64,000 bases of DNA. Source: Streptomyces sp. DG2A-72. Lineage in GTDB: Bacteria; Actinomycetota; Actinomycetes; Streptomycetales; Streptomycetaceae. Both the position numbers and the translations under genes were made by a program. Below the pieces are notes generated by a model, which was not told the DNA's origin, did not search any database, and worked only from the letters and a program-made list of their open reading frames with translations. Each line of letters starts with the position of its first letter. Positions within the stretch are counted from its first letter, which is position 1. The stretch lies in the NCBI RefSeq assembly GCF_030499575.1, contig NZ_JASTLC010000001.1, positions 5,232,001-5,296,000 of the forward strand, read 5' to 3'. Shown one piece after another: positions 18,190-27,489 of the stretch.

Positions 18190-18951
18190 TCAGACCTCCG
18201 CACGGCCCCGCTTGCGGACCTCGGCGAGGCGTGTGGCGCCCAGTTCCGCGACGCCCTGGGTGACCTCGGCCGATACCTCGCCGATGCCGCCGTTGGTGAG
18301 CGCGAGCGCGTCGGCGCCCACGCGGACGGCGGCGACGTCGAGGATGAGGGTGAACTCGCCCTCCGCGGATTCTCCGGTGAGCGTGAGCCGGACCGCCTCG
18401 CGGGCGTCGCCGACGTCGGGCAGTTCCAGACCGCTGACCTGGCCTTCGCGTACGGCGCCCTGTGCGGTCGTCGCGGTGAACGTGGCGCACCTCCTCGGCA
18501 GCGACCTCAGCCAGGCGAGCGTGCTCTCCACCTCCGCCGGGCGCTGAGTGACGACCTGATAGCGCAGCTGCGCCCCGTCCCAGGCGTCGTCCAGGGCGAC
18601 GACGGCTCGCGTCCCCGTGGCCGTGCCGAAGAGTTCGTCCGTGTAGACGGTGTCCAGCAGCCGCTGACACTCCGCCGGGCGTGCTGCCGCCTTGAGCAGC
18701 CCGTCCCGCCAGGTGGCGGCCCCTTCCGTGGGCATCCAGGGGTCTCCGAGGTCGGTTTCGGTGATGAGTGCGGCTTCTGTCTGGGCTCTGGTGAGGGAGG
18801 GGGCGGCTGCGGGTGACGGTGACTGTGCGGGGGTGGGGGTGCTGGGCCGTTCGGCTGCGGAGGGCGTTTCCGGCCAGTCGACCGAGCATGCGGTCGCCGC
18901 GGTCAGGAGGGCGGAGGCAAGGACGAGGGGGACGGCCGGAGTGCGGGGCAT
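18190..18951 (-). CDS. Secreted lipoprotein
   Basis: 253 residues with a lipoprotein signal (lipobox ATAC, Cys22), a Pro/Ser/Thr-rich linker and a folded domain with cysteines (AECQRLLD, RRCATF). It resembles sensor-type lipoproteins of actinobacteria (PknH extracellular-domain-like), but I cannot assign a ligand. It converges with the ANTAR gene 29 bases away. Confidence 0.75.
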   Translation of the reverse strand: MPRTPAVPLVLASALLTAATACSVDWPETPSAAERPSTPTPAQSPSPAAAPSLTRAQTEAALITETDLGDPWMPTEGAATWRDGLLKAAARPAECQRLLDTVYTDELFGTATGTRAVVALDDAWDGAQLRYQVVTQRPAEVESTLAWLRSLPRRCATFTATTAQGAVREGQVSGLELPDVGDAREAVRLTLTGESAEGEFTLILDVAAVRVGADALALTNGGIGEVSAEVTQGVAELGATRLAEVRKRGRAEV

Positions 18952-19117
18952 CGACGGGGCTCCTGGGGTGCCGGGGCAGGGGCGTGTCTCCTACGGCACC
19001 ACTGGGATCGGGGGGCCACCAGCGCGCCGGGCCGTCCGGGTGAGCAGGGCACCCGGCGTGGGGGCTGGGCGGGGGGTGGGTCGCGCAGCCCGGCGCTTAC
19101 GGGGTGCCGCCTGCGCC

Positions 19118-19146
19118 CATCCGTGCCGCCCTAGGCGGCACGGATG
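19118..19146. terminator. Perfect 13-bp hairpin
   Basis: Arms 19118-19130 and 19134-19146 (CATCCGTGCCGCC and its complement) flank a three-base loop CTA. The hairpin lies downstream of the minus-strand methyltransferase gene and probably ends its transcript. It directly abuts the tandem repeats. Confidence 0.6.
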
Positions 19147-19218
19147 CCCGCAGCTGGGCGGGACGTGGTGCGCGCAGCTTGACGGGACGTGGTGCCCGCA
19201 GCTTGGCGGGACGGCTGC
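19147..19218. repeat. Three tandem 24-bp repeats
   Basis: Copies start at 19147, 19171 and 19195. The shared core is CGCAGCTTG(G/A)CGGGACG with few differences. They are non-coding and sit between a terminator-like hairpin and a dispersed repeat. The function is unknown. Confidence 0.7.
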
Positions 19219-19252
19219 TGGCTCGTCGCTTGTCGGCGCCGGTGCAGGCAAT

Positions 19253-19308
19253 CTCAGTCCGTCCGGCGTTTGAGTACGAGGCCGTTCAGGCCGAAGCGGG
19301 GGCCTGAG
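19253..19308. repeat. Dispersed Streptomyces-type intergenic repeat
   Basis: The sequence contains CGTCCGGCGTTTGAG followed by GAGGCCGTTCAGGCC and GAAGCGGGGG. I recognise this as a short element found in many copies between Streptomyces genes. It is close to the 3' end of the methyltransferase gene. Confidence 0.55.
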
Positions 19309-19331
19309 GGACGGCCGGGTTCGGCTGTGCT

Positions 19332-20003
19332 TCAGATGCGTACAGCCCGGACATGAAGTGTCCCCAGATCCCCAGCATGCGGGGCCGGAAGGATGACCGC
19401 CGACACGTCCATGAAGCCGTAGTTGAGCAGGATTCCCGTCCACATCTGAGGCGTATAGGCCCAGCGGCGCAGGATCGGCGGGGCACCCGCGAAGCGTCCC
19501 TTGTACGCCCCTTGGGCCCCGTAGCAGCCATCGATGGCCGGCGCGTGGGAGAACGCCAGGACTCCTCCCGGGTTCAGATGATCGTGTACGAGGGGCAGCG
19601 AGACGGCGGGGTCGGTGAACCAGAGGGCGCCGAAGATCGAGAACACGGCGTCGTACCGGTCCTCGGTCTTGCCCAGGAACTCGGTCGCTTCCATCTGGAC
19701 GAAGTGCAGGCGTTCTACATCTCCCCATTTCGCGCGGGCTCTGGAGAGCTGGACGTCCGACAGGTCCAGCCCGACGGAGGTCACTCCGCGGCTAGCGAGG
19801 TGTGCGATGTTGCGGCCGGAGCCGCAGCCCAGTTCCAGGGCGCGTTCGGGCATGCCGAAGCCTTGACGGCACAAGATCTCCTCATCGGGGCCATGCTCCG
19901 GGTACTGGGTCCAGTTGAACCACGTGCGTTCTCCGGCAGCGTTGGTCTCGCGAGGCGATGGCTTGGTCTGGGCGTAGTCGCCCCAGAACTGGGCTGTGGT
20001 CAT
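19332..20003 (-). CDS. Class I SAM-dependent methyltransferase
   Basis: 223 residues. Motif I is LELGCGSGRN at 56-65, followed by SVGLDLSDVQLSRAR (motif II region), YDAVFSIFGALWF (motif IV) and LNPGGVLAFS. The N-terminus FWGDYAQTKPSPRETNAAG is distinctive. It lies 9 bases after the small WHTF-motif gene on the same strand, so the two are probably co-transcribed. The substrate is unknown. Confidence 0.85.
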   Translation of the reverse strand: MTTAQFWGDYAQTKPSPRETNAAGERTWFNWTQYPEHGPDEEILCRQGFGMPERALELGCGSGRNIAHLASRGVTSVGLDLSDVQLSRARAKWGDVERLHFVQMEATEFLGKTEDRYDAVFSIFGALWFTDPAVSLPLVHDHLNPGGVLAFSHAPAIDGCYGAQGAYKGRFAGAPPILRRWAYTPQMWTGILLNYGFMDVSAVILPAPHAGDLGTLHVRAVRI

Positions 20004-20012
20004 GTGGTCCCC

Positions 20013-20471
20013 TTACTTCGGGCTGTCGTGGCACCCGGCGTGGCACTGGTGGCAGTCCGCCACCGCCGGCCACAGCGGAAGGTCGACTTCGAATCCGGCC
20101 GCTGTGATGGCGTCGAGGGTGCGCTGCCGGACGTTCTTCGGCCCTCCGTGGGTCTTCCCGTCCAGGTACTCAGGGTTGTGGTGGATGAAGTATCCCGCCA
20201 CCCGGTCGCAGAACTCGGCGTAGTCCGCCGTGTGCAGGATGAACGTGTGCCACCCGATGTCGACGGTCTCCGAGGGAGAGAGGGGCCCGTCGCTCTTGAC
20301 TCCGGCGACGAGGAACTTCACGGTCTCCGTCATGATGCGCCGGGCGTATTCACGCTCCATGTGCGGGTGATCGGCAGTGATGCGGGTGGAGAGCCGGTCG
20401 AGCAGGTGCTCATCCATGATCTTCCGGGGATCCATCTTCTTGATCGGTGTGGTGGGGTCGGTCGCCGGCAT
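20013..20471 (-). CDS. Small WHTF-motif protein with Cys/His tail (copy 1)
   Basis: ATG at 20471 follows AAGGAGG. 152 residues, soluble. The central motif is DIGWHTFILHTADYAEFC (71-88), seen in proteins I know as glycine-rich-domain-like. The tail carries alternating Cys and His (Cys140, His141, Cys143, His144, Cys147, His148), which could bind metal. A paralogue occurs at 60573-61010 with the same central motif and a Cys tail. Both have the same sequence box about 20-30 bases upstream. The methyltransferase gene follows directly. The biochemical role is unknown. Confidence 0.75.
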   Translation of the reverse strand: MPATDPTTPIKKMDPRKIMDEHLLDRLSTRITADHPHMEREYARRIMTETVKFLVAGVKSDGPLSPSETVDIGWHTFILHTADYAEFCDRVAGYFIHHNPEYLDGKTHGGPKNVRQRTLDAITAAGFEVDLPLWPAVADCHQCHAGCHDSPK

Positions 20472-20492
20472 GGTGCCTCCTTGCGGATTGGG

Positions 20493-20512
20493 GTGCACTT
20501 GCGACCCGCTGT
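20493..20512 (-). promoter_or_regulatory. Conserved box upstream of WHTF gene, copy 1
   Basis: On the minus strand the sequence reads ACAGCGGGTC then GCAAGTGCAC. The same words, with one extra base between them, occur upstream of the paralogue at 61041-61061. The flanking DNA differs, so the box is likely a regulator-binding site or leader element. Confidence 0.55.
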
Positions 20513-20770
20513 CCGCCGGGCTTCCGTGGGGGTGGGGACCGTTTCACGGAAGGAGTAAATCACCGGCAGGCAGCGGGAGTTCATGCGTCCGGCTTCAGCT
20601 GCGTCCGGCAGTGCAGCCACACGCCCGTTGTGTCCTCCCAAATGACCAGGCAGCCTGTGGCTCCTCAGCCTTCACGGTCATCTCACGGCCTCTCGCCGGG
20701 AGTTGAAGCGGACGGGCCCCAGTGAACGGCTGGAACATGGGCCGTGACCACGTCACTTTTGCCGCAGTTA

Positions 20771-20799
20771 TGACGCATGTCTGACGCGTCCACTACCGT
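20771..20799 (+). promoter_or_regulatory. Direct TGACGC repeats and possible -10 before the HTH gene
   Basis: TGACGC occurs at 20771 and 20782, exactly 11 bases apart, and TACCGT, an acceptable actinomycete -10, is at 20794-20799, 35 bases before the start. The repeats may be an operator for the HTH protein. The rest of the 360-base spacer back to 20472 shows no gene. Confidence 0.35.
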
Positions 20800-20834
20800 G
20801 ACCAGGGAAGACGGCATGCCCGAGAGGACGAGGT

Positions 20835-22071
20835 ATGGCGGACAGGCGTGATGGCCTACAGCGGCGCATGAGGGCGTGCGGCTACAGTCAGGAGCGGCTG
20901 GCACATGCCCTGCCCGTCGACCGCACCACGGTTGGCCGCTGGGTACGCGGAGAGGCGGTCCCTCAGGGGTTCCTCTGGCCGAAGCTCGCAAGACTCCTCA
21001 AGGTGACCCCGGCGGAGCTGGAGGGCCTGCTGGCACTGGACGTGTTGGTACCGGACGACACGCCAGTACCGCCAACGAGAGTGGAGGGCGGTGACTTTGA
21101 CGACGTGATCCGACGCGACTTCTTGCAACTCGTGGCCATGGCGGGCGCGATGGTCTCCATGCCTACCCGTGCCGCAGCGACGGCGTCAGCGGGATACACG
21201 AGTATGGGCCCGCACCTGTGGCAGGTGTACTCCTTGGCCTCGTCGAAGCAGGCCGTGTACCCCCTCGTCCGCGATCAGGCAGCCGAGTTGTCGAGTGCGC
21301 TTCGCGGAGCGCGTGGAGCGGCGCACAAGCGTCTCTGTGCGGATGCAGGGGATCTCTTCCAGCTCGCCGGGGAGATCATGTTCGACGGCAACCACTACAC
21401 GGACGCAGCACACTGCTACACCCTCGCAGCCAGCGCGGCATGTGAGGCCCGGAATGCCGACCTGTGGGCCTGTGCTCTGACGCGTCATGCCTTTATCGGT
21501 TTGTACGGAGATCAGCGGTACGAGGAGACCGCACCGTTGTTGGAACTGGCCCGTGACGTGGCCCGGCAGGGGGATACGCAGCTTGCTACCCGGCATTGGG
21601 TCGCTGCCGTTCAGGCGGAGATTTTCGCAGCCATTGGAGATTTCGACGCCTGCAAGCGTGCCCTGGATGAAGCAGAGGAAGTGCACTCCCTCTCCGGGCC
21701 GGTGCACAACGGAGGATGGTTGAGGTTCGACGGCTCCCGTCTCGCGGAGGAGCGCGGTACCTGCTTCGCGAAACTCCAGCGGCCTGACCTGGCCGAGGAT
21801 GCGCTGAACGCTGCACTGAAGGATTTGCCCCCCGACTTCCCGCCGGAGGGGCGCCATTTTGGCGGATCTGGCCCTGCTCGGGGTGCAGCGGCGGGACGTT
21901 GACCAACTCGTGTCGTACGCGAACGAAGCTCTGAGTATCGCGCGGCAACGCGGTTCAGGCTGGGTCGGCAGCAAACTCTACGGGCTCCAGATGCAGCTTG
22001 AACCGCTGAAGGCAGACCGCAGGATCAAGGACCTGACAGGGCAGATTTCGGCATTGAAAGTCTCGGGATGA
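20835..22071 (+). pseudogene. HTH/TPR regulator split by a frameshift in a C run
   Basis: The first frame gives an N-terminal HTH (YSQERLAHALPVDRTTVGRWVRGE), a linker and TPR-like helices, and runs out of homologous sense after KDLPP. The continuation ILADLALLGVQRRDVDQLV to KVSG lies in another frame ending at 22071. Deleting one C from the six-C run at 21828-21833 joins the two into one protein of about 411 residues with a sensible junction (DLPPTSRRRGAILADLALL). So the gene is either a recent pseudogene, a phase-variable gene or a sequencing error. Confidence 0.8.
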
Positions 22072-22081
22072 GAGGTAATCC

Positions 22082-22444
22082 GTGAGTGTCGATGAAGGCC
22101 GCATCTTCCGTGCGGCATGGATCGAGGGTGTCAAGAAATACTTTCCTGGAGATCCTAAGCCGGGGTACATCACCCCATGGGAGGAGACGCCGGACTGGGA
22201 GCGGGAGTCCGCCGCCGCCGTGTGCCGACAGGTGCGTGAATTTATCGAGGCCTCAGGCGGCAGCACGGCTCGGCTGACTCGGGAGCAACGCGGTCGATTT
22301 GTTGCTACGTGCTGGATCGCTCAGATCTACCGGCGGATCGAAGACCCGAAGCCGGGTTATGTTGCGGATTGGTCGGAGCTTCCTGAGTGGCAAAAGGAGA
22401 CGGACGCCGACATTTTCGACGCCATCGAGAGGGCGAGTATCTAA
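22082..22444 (+). CDS. Unknown 120-aa protein with a duplicated DPKPGY motif
   Basis: GTG start at 22082 after GAGAGG, 10 bases behind the HTH gene. The motif DPKPGYxxxWxExPxWxxE appears twice, at about 24-42 and 87-105, each time after a helix with an aromatic-basic core. The protein is acidic and soluble. I do not recognise the family. Its closeness to the regulator suggests an operon. Confidence 0.65.
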   Translation: MSVDEGRIFRAAWIEGVKKYFPGDPKPGYITPWEETPDWERESAAAVCRQVREFIEASGGSTARLTREQRGRFVATCWIAQIYRRIEDPKPGYVADWSELPEWQKETDADIFDAIERASI

Positions 22445-22465
22445 GGGCTAGCCTCGATCTTTCTT

Positions 22466-22496
22466 GATGGTCCGCCGACGGAGTCGGCGGACCATC
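22466..22496. terminator. Perfect 14-bp hairpin inside the IS1380 left end
   Basis: Arms 22466-22479 and 22483-22496 surround a GGA loop. The second IS copy has the same hairpin at 28657-28684, there followed by TTTT. It probably stops transcription running out of or into the element. Confidence 0.65.
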
Positions 22497-22611
22497 TCGT
22501 TGCGGGTGGGGAAGGCTGGGCAGGTTGAGGGCCCGAGTGTCGTCTCGGGGTGGCGCCGGGTTCCACTGCTCCGGTATCGGGCTGTCGTCGTAGGGGCGGG
22601 GTATCGGCTGG

Positions 22612-23988
22612 TCAGCCGGGGTTCGGCAGGAGGGCGAGCCGTTCGAGGGCTGCAGTGATCTCGCTGGCCCAGGGCCAGTGCCGGGCCAGACGGAGGATCC
22701 GCCGGCGGCTGGTGGTCACGAGTTGTCCGGCCGCGGTGAACAGCCGGAAGCGCAGGCGGCGGGGTTCCCAGAGTCTGGCCCTGCCTGTCAGGGCGAGCAT
22801 CGGCATCCAGGCCAGGAGATCGAGGGCGGTCTGCACGATCTCCAGCCAGACCTTGTTCTGGGCTGTGGAGTGTAGGGGCAGGTTGCGCAGGCCGGTGGCC
22901 CGGGCGGCGCGGATGCGATCCTCGGCGCGGGCACGCAGCCGGTGACGGAGTTCGAGTTCGGCGATCGGCCGGTCGGGGGTGTTGGTCGCGAAGCAGGTGA
23001 TCCGCATGCCGTCCGCGTCGGTGATCCGCAACTGGGCTCCGGGATGAGGCCGTTCCTTGCGGACGATCAGCCGCATGCCTTTCGGCCAGCCGTCCAGGAG
23101 CCCGCCGGTGAGTTCGGCGACCCAGGCACCGTCACGGACCGAGCCGTCGGTCCCGACGGCCGGGGTCCACGCTTGGGCGGGGATCTTCAAGACGTGTTCG
23201 TGGACCTGCCCGGTGACCGTCATGCCGACCGAGTAGGACAGCCACCGTCCTCGCCTGGCGAGCCAGTACACGAACTCCCGGGTGCCGCCGGCGGAGTCCG
23301 TGCGGATCAGCGTCTGCCGCCCTCGCCGGTAGTGCTTCGGCAGCTGGGCGAGGGCCAGCCGGGCGGTGGTGATGTGGTCGGCGGCCGTGTTCGAGCCTGC
23401 GTTCCCCGGCCTGATGAGCGCGGCGACCGGTTCTCCGGTTCCGCCCGGGCCGTGGTCGACGAAGGCGGTGAGCGGGTGATGGCCGTAGGTCTTCTTCCAG
23501 GTCGCTGCCGCGTCCTCCTTGTCCGAGTGGGCGATCACGAGGACGCCGTCGAGGTCGACGGTGACCTGGCCGTCGGTGTCCGGGGCGTGTCTGCCGGCCA
23601 ACGACCAGACCCGGTTGCGGACTTCGGCCCGTGCGGACCGGACGGCCTGCAGGGCCTTCTCGCCGGAGGCGGCGAGGGTGTCGATCAGGCGGGAGACGGT
23701 CGGGTCGGAGGCGACCGGGCCGAAGACGGCCGGCTCGGCCCGCAGCATCGCGACGTCCGCGAGGCAGTCCCCGCCCAGCGCGACCGCCAGGGCGACATCC
23801 AGGAGGATCTTGCCGGGATCGTGGACGGCCCGCGGCTTGCGCCATGGAGCCAGAGCCCGGGATATCGCCTGGTCGAGACCGGTCTTGCGGACCGTTTCGA
23901 CGAGGAGAACCGACCCGGCCTGGGACACGACCTGGCGGCCATCGTCCTGAACGCGGACACGGGGATAGGCCCCGATAGAGTTTTTCAC
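22612..23988 (-). CDS. IS1380 family transposase
   Basis: GTG at 23988 with GGAGG about ten bases upstream is preferred over the farther ATG at 24039. The product has 458 residues, normal for the family. Catalytic-region landmarks are visible: VTVDLDGVLVIAHSDKEDA, FVDHGPGGTGE, LIRTDSAGGTREF (Asp-containing strand) and IAELELRHRLRARAEDRI (late Glu). It is uninterrupted, in contrast to the copy at 28803-30032. It cuts the minus-strand neighbourhood between the DPKPGY gene and the ABC permease. Confidence 0.9.
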   Translation of the reverse strand: MKNSIGAYPRVRVQDDGRQVVSQAGSVLLVETVRKTGLDQAISRALAPWRKPRAVHDPGKILLDVALAVALGGDCLADVAMLRAEPAVFGPVASDPTVSRLIDTLAASGEKALQAVRSARAEVRNRVWSLAGRHAPDTDGQVTVDLDGVLVIAHSDKEDAAATWKKTYGHHPLTAFVDHGPGGTGEPVAALIRPGNAGSNTAADHITTARLALAQLPKHYRRGRQTLIRTDSAGGTREFVYWLARRGRWLSYSVGMTVTGQVHEHVLKIPAQAWTPAVGTDGSVRDGAWVAELTGGLLDGWPKGMRLIVRKERPHPGAQLRITDADGMRITCFATNTPDRPIAELELRHRLRARAEDRIRAARATGLRNLPLHSTAQNKVWLEIVQTALDLLAWMPMLALTGRARLWEPRRLRFRLFTAAGQLVTTSRRRILRLARHWPWASEITAALERLALLPNPG

Positions 23989-24126
23989 CTGGGAAGTGCC
24001 TCCGACGATGGCAGGAACAAGGATCTCGACAATCCTCATTCTTGCTGGTCAGAGGAACTTTCTGCTTTCCTGACCGCCTCTCAGCAAGCCAGGTCAGGTG
24101 TCGCCCAACCCTGCAGCAGTCCCGAT

Positions 24127-24154
24127 CGTCCTGGTGCGCTATCGCACCAGGACG
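24127..24154 (-). terminator. Perfect 12-bp hairpin after the ABC permease gene
   Basis: Arms 24127-24138 and 24143-24154 (CGTCCTGGTGCG and complement) flank a CTAT loop, 27 bases after the minus-strand permease stop. It is the likely end of the I36/ABC operon. Confidence 0.65.
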
Positions 24155-24180
24155 ACGGTTCCACGGGGGACGAGCTGCCC

Positions 24181-26780
24181 CTACCGGCGTAGAGCGAGCG
24201 TCGATCGGGTTGCGGCGAGCGCGGAGGCCAGGGCGAGAGTGGCGAGGAGCAGGCTCATCTGTCCCCAGGGAATGCTGAGCTGGAAGTCGGGGATCTGGGT
24301 GGCCAGAGCCACGGTCGGGACGATGGCGATGAAGAGCCCGAGGAGAGTGGCGGTTCCCAGAAGCAGGGCGTACTGCCAGAGGATGATGTGGCGGCCCCAG
24401 GATGGCGGGATGCCGAGCGCGATGAGGCTGTCGATGTAGGTCTTCAGTGCTCGGGTCTGGCCGCGGAGCGCGGTGAGGACGGTGGTGAGCGCAAGCAGGG
24501 CCAAGGCCGCGGCGGAGACGTAGAGCGCTGTATCCGGGACCGGTGGTTCTGGCTCGACATGGATGTAGGCGGCGCGCGCGTCGATCGCGTGGTCCTGGAG
24601 AATCTGTTGCACGCGCTTGTCCTGGCCGTCGTCGGCGTCGGCGGCCATGATCGGGCCCCGCACGGCGATGGGGAGGTCAAGGCGGCGGGCGGTGTCGACG
24701 AGAAGGATCCCGTCCGTGCCGGCGCGCCAGCCCGCGCGTGCCAGTTCCAGTGGCTTGGAGGGCAGGGGAGGGGTTTCGCTGAGGATACGGTCGTCCTCAG
24801 CCACCACAAGTCGGGTCGGCTGTCCTGCGGGGGGCGGGGCGTTGTCGCGGTCCGCCCAGACTAGGAGGCCGCCGCGGTTGAGCAGCGCACGCTGGTCGGC
24901 GGTAAGGGGCCGGCCGGTCAGGACGGGGACGTCGTCGGGTGAGTCGACGGCTAGGATGCCGCCGTCGTTGCCTTGGCGAGTTGTGCTGGGGACGGGGCCG
25001 GTTTCGTCCACGGACTCCTTCGAGAGGCGGTGGAGTTCCACCTGGGGAAGGCCTTCGAGAACTTTGCTCTCCTTGAGCACGGTGAGCGTCCGCTCGGGTG
25101 GTGGGAAGGCGCTGCTGGCCCGGTGCGCCAGTAGTACCTGGCCGGGCAGGACCTCCGGTTGCACGGTGTTCTCGCTGCTGCGGATCAGGGTGTCGAGAAG
25201 GGCGAGCATGCCCAAGCTGGCGCCGATGATCACGGTAAGGACGGCGAGGGCGGCCTGTGCCCGCCGTCGGTCGGCCTGCAGTTGACGGCGGGCCAGCCTG
25301 CGGCGGGCATCACGCTCCGAGAGCAGACGGGTCGCGAGTCCGAAGAACTCCGGCAACGTCAGCACCACCGCGGCCGTGATCAGGGCGGTCAGGAACATGC
25401 CCTCGGACGGGGTGTCGAGGCGTGTCGCCGTGTAGACCATGCAGACGCACCAGACGCCCAGCGCGGCCAGCTGGCGGACATCGCGGACAACCGTCGCGGC
25501 ACTCCTCTTGCGAAGATTCTTCGCCTGCGGCTGGTGTGCCGGTGACGTGGTGGTGGGGTGAGGCTGCTCACTGCGGGTCCGGCGGGCCAGGAGCAACCCC
25601 GCGCCGGTCAGTAATCCGGTTGCCGCGACCAGAGCGAGGAGCTGCGTAGCAGCGTCTGTCATTCCTTCGGCATCTCCCACCGGCCGGTCTTGCAGGTACG
25701 CCAGGAGAGGTCGTAGGGCCCAGCCGGTGGCAACTCCGGCGGCGGCACCGGCAGTAGCTGCCGCCAGGCACCATGCCACGCAGGCGAAGCTCACGGCCGC
25801 TACCGTGGTGGCGGGTCGCAGCCCCAAGGAGACCATGGTCTCCGTGGTCCGCCGCAGGCGTCGGTCGACGAGCCCGAACATCAGCAGCACGGCGCCAATG
25901 GGGACCAAAACGGCGGGGATGGTGTATCCGGCGGGGGACTTCTCGATCCAGTAATCGGCTGCTTTGGTCTCCAGCTGTGCCCGAAGGATCGGCGGGCCGG
26001 GCAGAAGTTCCGGTCCGCCCTTGGCCTCCTGTGAGCTGGAGCCATCGCTGTACGGCGTAAGCGTCTTCGTTACCGCATCCATGACGGCTTGTTCTGGACC
26101 CCCGGTCCACAGCAGGTACGGCTGTGCGGCCAGGGAGGGGTAGCCCTCAGCGAGTTTCGGGTCCAGACTGCTCCACGTGCCTGGCGCGGCGAGCAGGGCC
26201 GAGGTGTTCGCGTAGTGGTTGTCTGCGACGCCCACCACGCGCAGCCGAACGTCACCGAGCACGGTGAGCGTCTGGCCGGGCGCGGCTTTGACGTCCCCGG
26301 GGTCGGTCACAACGATCTCGCCCGGCTGTTGCGGCCAGCGCCCGGCCGTCAACTCGTACACATCTGGATACGGGTTGGGCTTCCACTGCCCCTCCAGCAG
26401 GGCCACTTTCCGTGCCGGAGTGACGGCGAGCTGCACGTCGAGCGCGGTGAGGAAGGCGGCGGACTCGTTCGCACCGGCCTGCTGCGCCGCCCCGGCCATG
26501 GCCGGGGCCGGCGTCTTACTGCCGGGGGAAGCGTCATCTCAGCGCTCGCGAGAGCATCGAAACGGCCCAAGTCGCGATCGGCCTCCTGAGCACCTGAGAG
26601 TGACAACGTCGACAACGCGATGAACATGGCCATCGCGAACAGACCCGCCACGAACACCGTTGAAGAGGCACCAATCCATTGGCCCGGGCGCCGGCCCAGC
26701 CGCCATGCCAGCCGTGCCGCGAGCCGTGGCTGCGGCAGGACCGATGTGCCCTTATCTGCCTGCTTCGGCTGCCGCGCCAT
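24181..26780 (-). pseudogene. FtsX/MacB-type ABC permease, single-base frameshift
   Basis: The N-terminus (MARQPKQADKGTSVLPQPRL, first membrane helix STVFVAGLFAMAMFIAL) starts at 26780, overlapping the ATPase stop. It loses frame near 26538-26540. The rest, in another frame to 24181, has an extracytoplasmic domain and the helices of an FtsX-type permease (about eight). Adding one G in the GAGATG there restores ASAEDDASPGSKTPAPAMAG and gives about 866 residues. Total length is two bases over a codon multiple, fitting one lost base. The change may be a real mutation or a sequence error. Confidence 0.8.
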
Positions 26781-27460
26781 CAGCGGTGTTCCAGGCGGCC
26801 GTCGACGACCTCATAAACCGAGTCGGCGAACTCCCGGCAGCGGGGATCATGCGAGCAGACCACTGCCAGCACCCCCTCGTCGCACAGCTTCCGCAGCAGC
26901 GTGAACATCTCCCTCGTAGCGGCCGAATCCAGCGCTCCTGTCGGCTCGTCCGCCAGTAGCACGGCGCGGTCACCGGCCAGCGCCCGGGCAATGCCCACCC
27001 GCTGCCGCTGGCCGCCGGACAGCTGACCTGGAAGTCGGTCCTCCAGCCCGGCCAGGCCTACCCGGGCCAATTGGGCGACAGCCTCTGCACGGGCGGCAGA
27101 GGGCGTCTCCCCGCGCGCCTCCAGCGGCAACGCAACGTTCTCGGCGGCGGTGAACTCCTCCACCAACTGGTGGTGCTGGAAGACCACGCCGACGGCATCC
27201 AACCGCAGCCGCGCGCGCCGGGCCTCATCCGCCGCACTGACGTCGACACCGGCGACCTGGATGTCACCGGTATCGGCGACATCCAGGCCGGCCAGCAGGT
27301 TCAGCAGGGTCGACTTCCCGGAGCCGCTCGCCCCATATACGCAGACGAACTCGCCCGCGCTGGCAGCGAAGTTCACCTCCCGTGCGGCCCACACCGTTTC
27401 CACTGCCGATCGGTAGGCTTTACACAAGTCGCGCGTTTGGATCAGCGGTGCTCCGGTCAT
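26780..27460 (-). CDS. ABC transporter ATPase (MacB/LolD type)
   Basis: ATG at 27460; 226 residues. Walker A is YGASGSGKST, the signature is LSGGQRQRVGIARAL, and Walker B is VLLADEPTGALD. The stop shares one base with the permease start, so the two are coupled. ATPases of this group power FtsX-like permeases that work on proteins or peptides in the envelope rather than moving small solutes. Its operon begins with a secreted I36-like protein, pointing to export, protection or immunity linked to it. Confidence 0.9.
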   Translation of the reverse strand: MTGAPLIQTRDLCKAYRSAVETVWAAREVNFAASAGEFVCVYGASGSGKSTLLNLLAGLDVADTGDIQVAGVDVSAADEARRARLRLDAVGVVFQHHQLVEEFTAAENVALPLEARGETPSAARAEAVAQLARVGLAGLEDRLPGQLSGGQRQRVGIARALAGDRAVLLADEPTGALDSAATREMFTLLRKLCDEGVLAVVCSHDPRCREFADSVYEVVDGRLEHR

Positions 27461-27489
27461 GTCGTCAGCCCTTCTGCTCTCTGAGCGGT

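Larger units (their letters stand above)
22452..24090 (-). mobile_element. IS1380-family element, intact transposase
   Basis: The left limit is where sequence similarity with the second copy begins (CCTCGA at about 22452). The right limit is approximate. A hairpin lies just inside the left end. Exact terminal inverted repeats and target duplication could not be resolved by eye. Confidence 0.7.

Noticed and set aside
24181..26499. Reading the permease from the internal ATG at 26499 as a complete gene
   Set aside because: That start lacks a ribosome site and the first membrane helix, which is found in the adjoining frame up to 26780.
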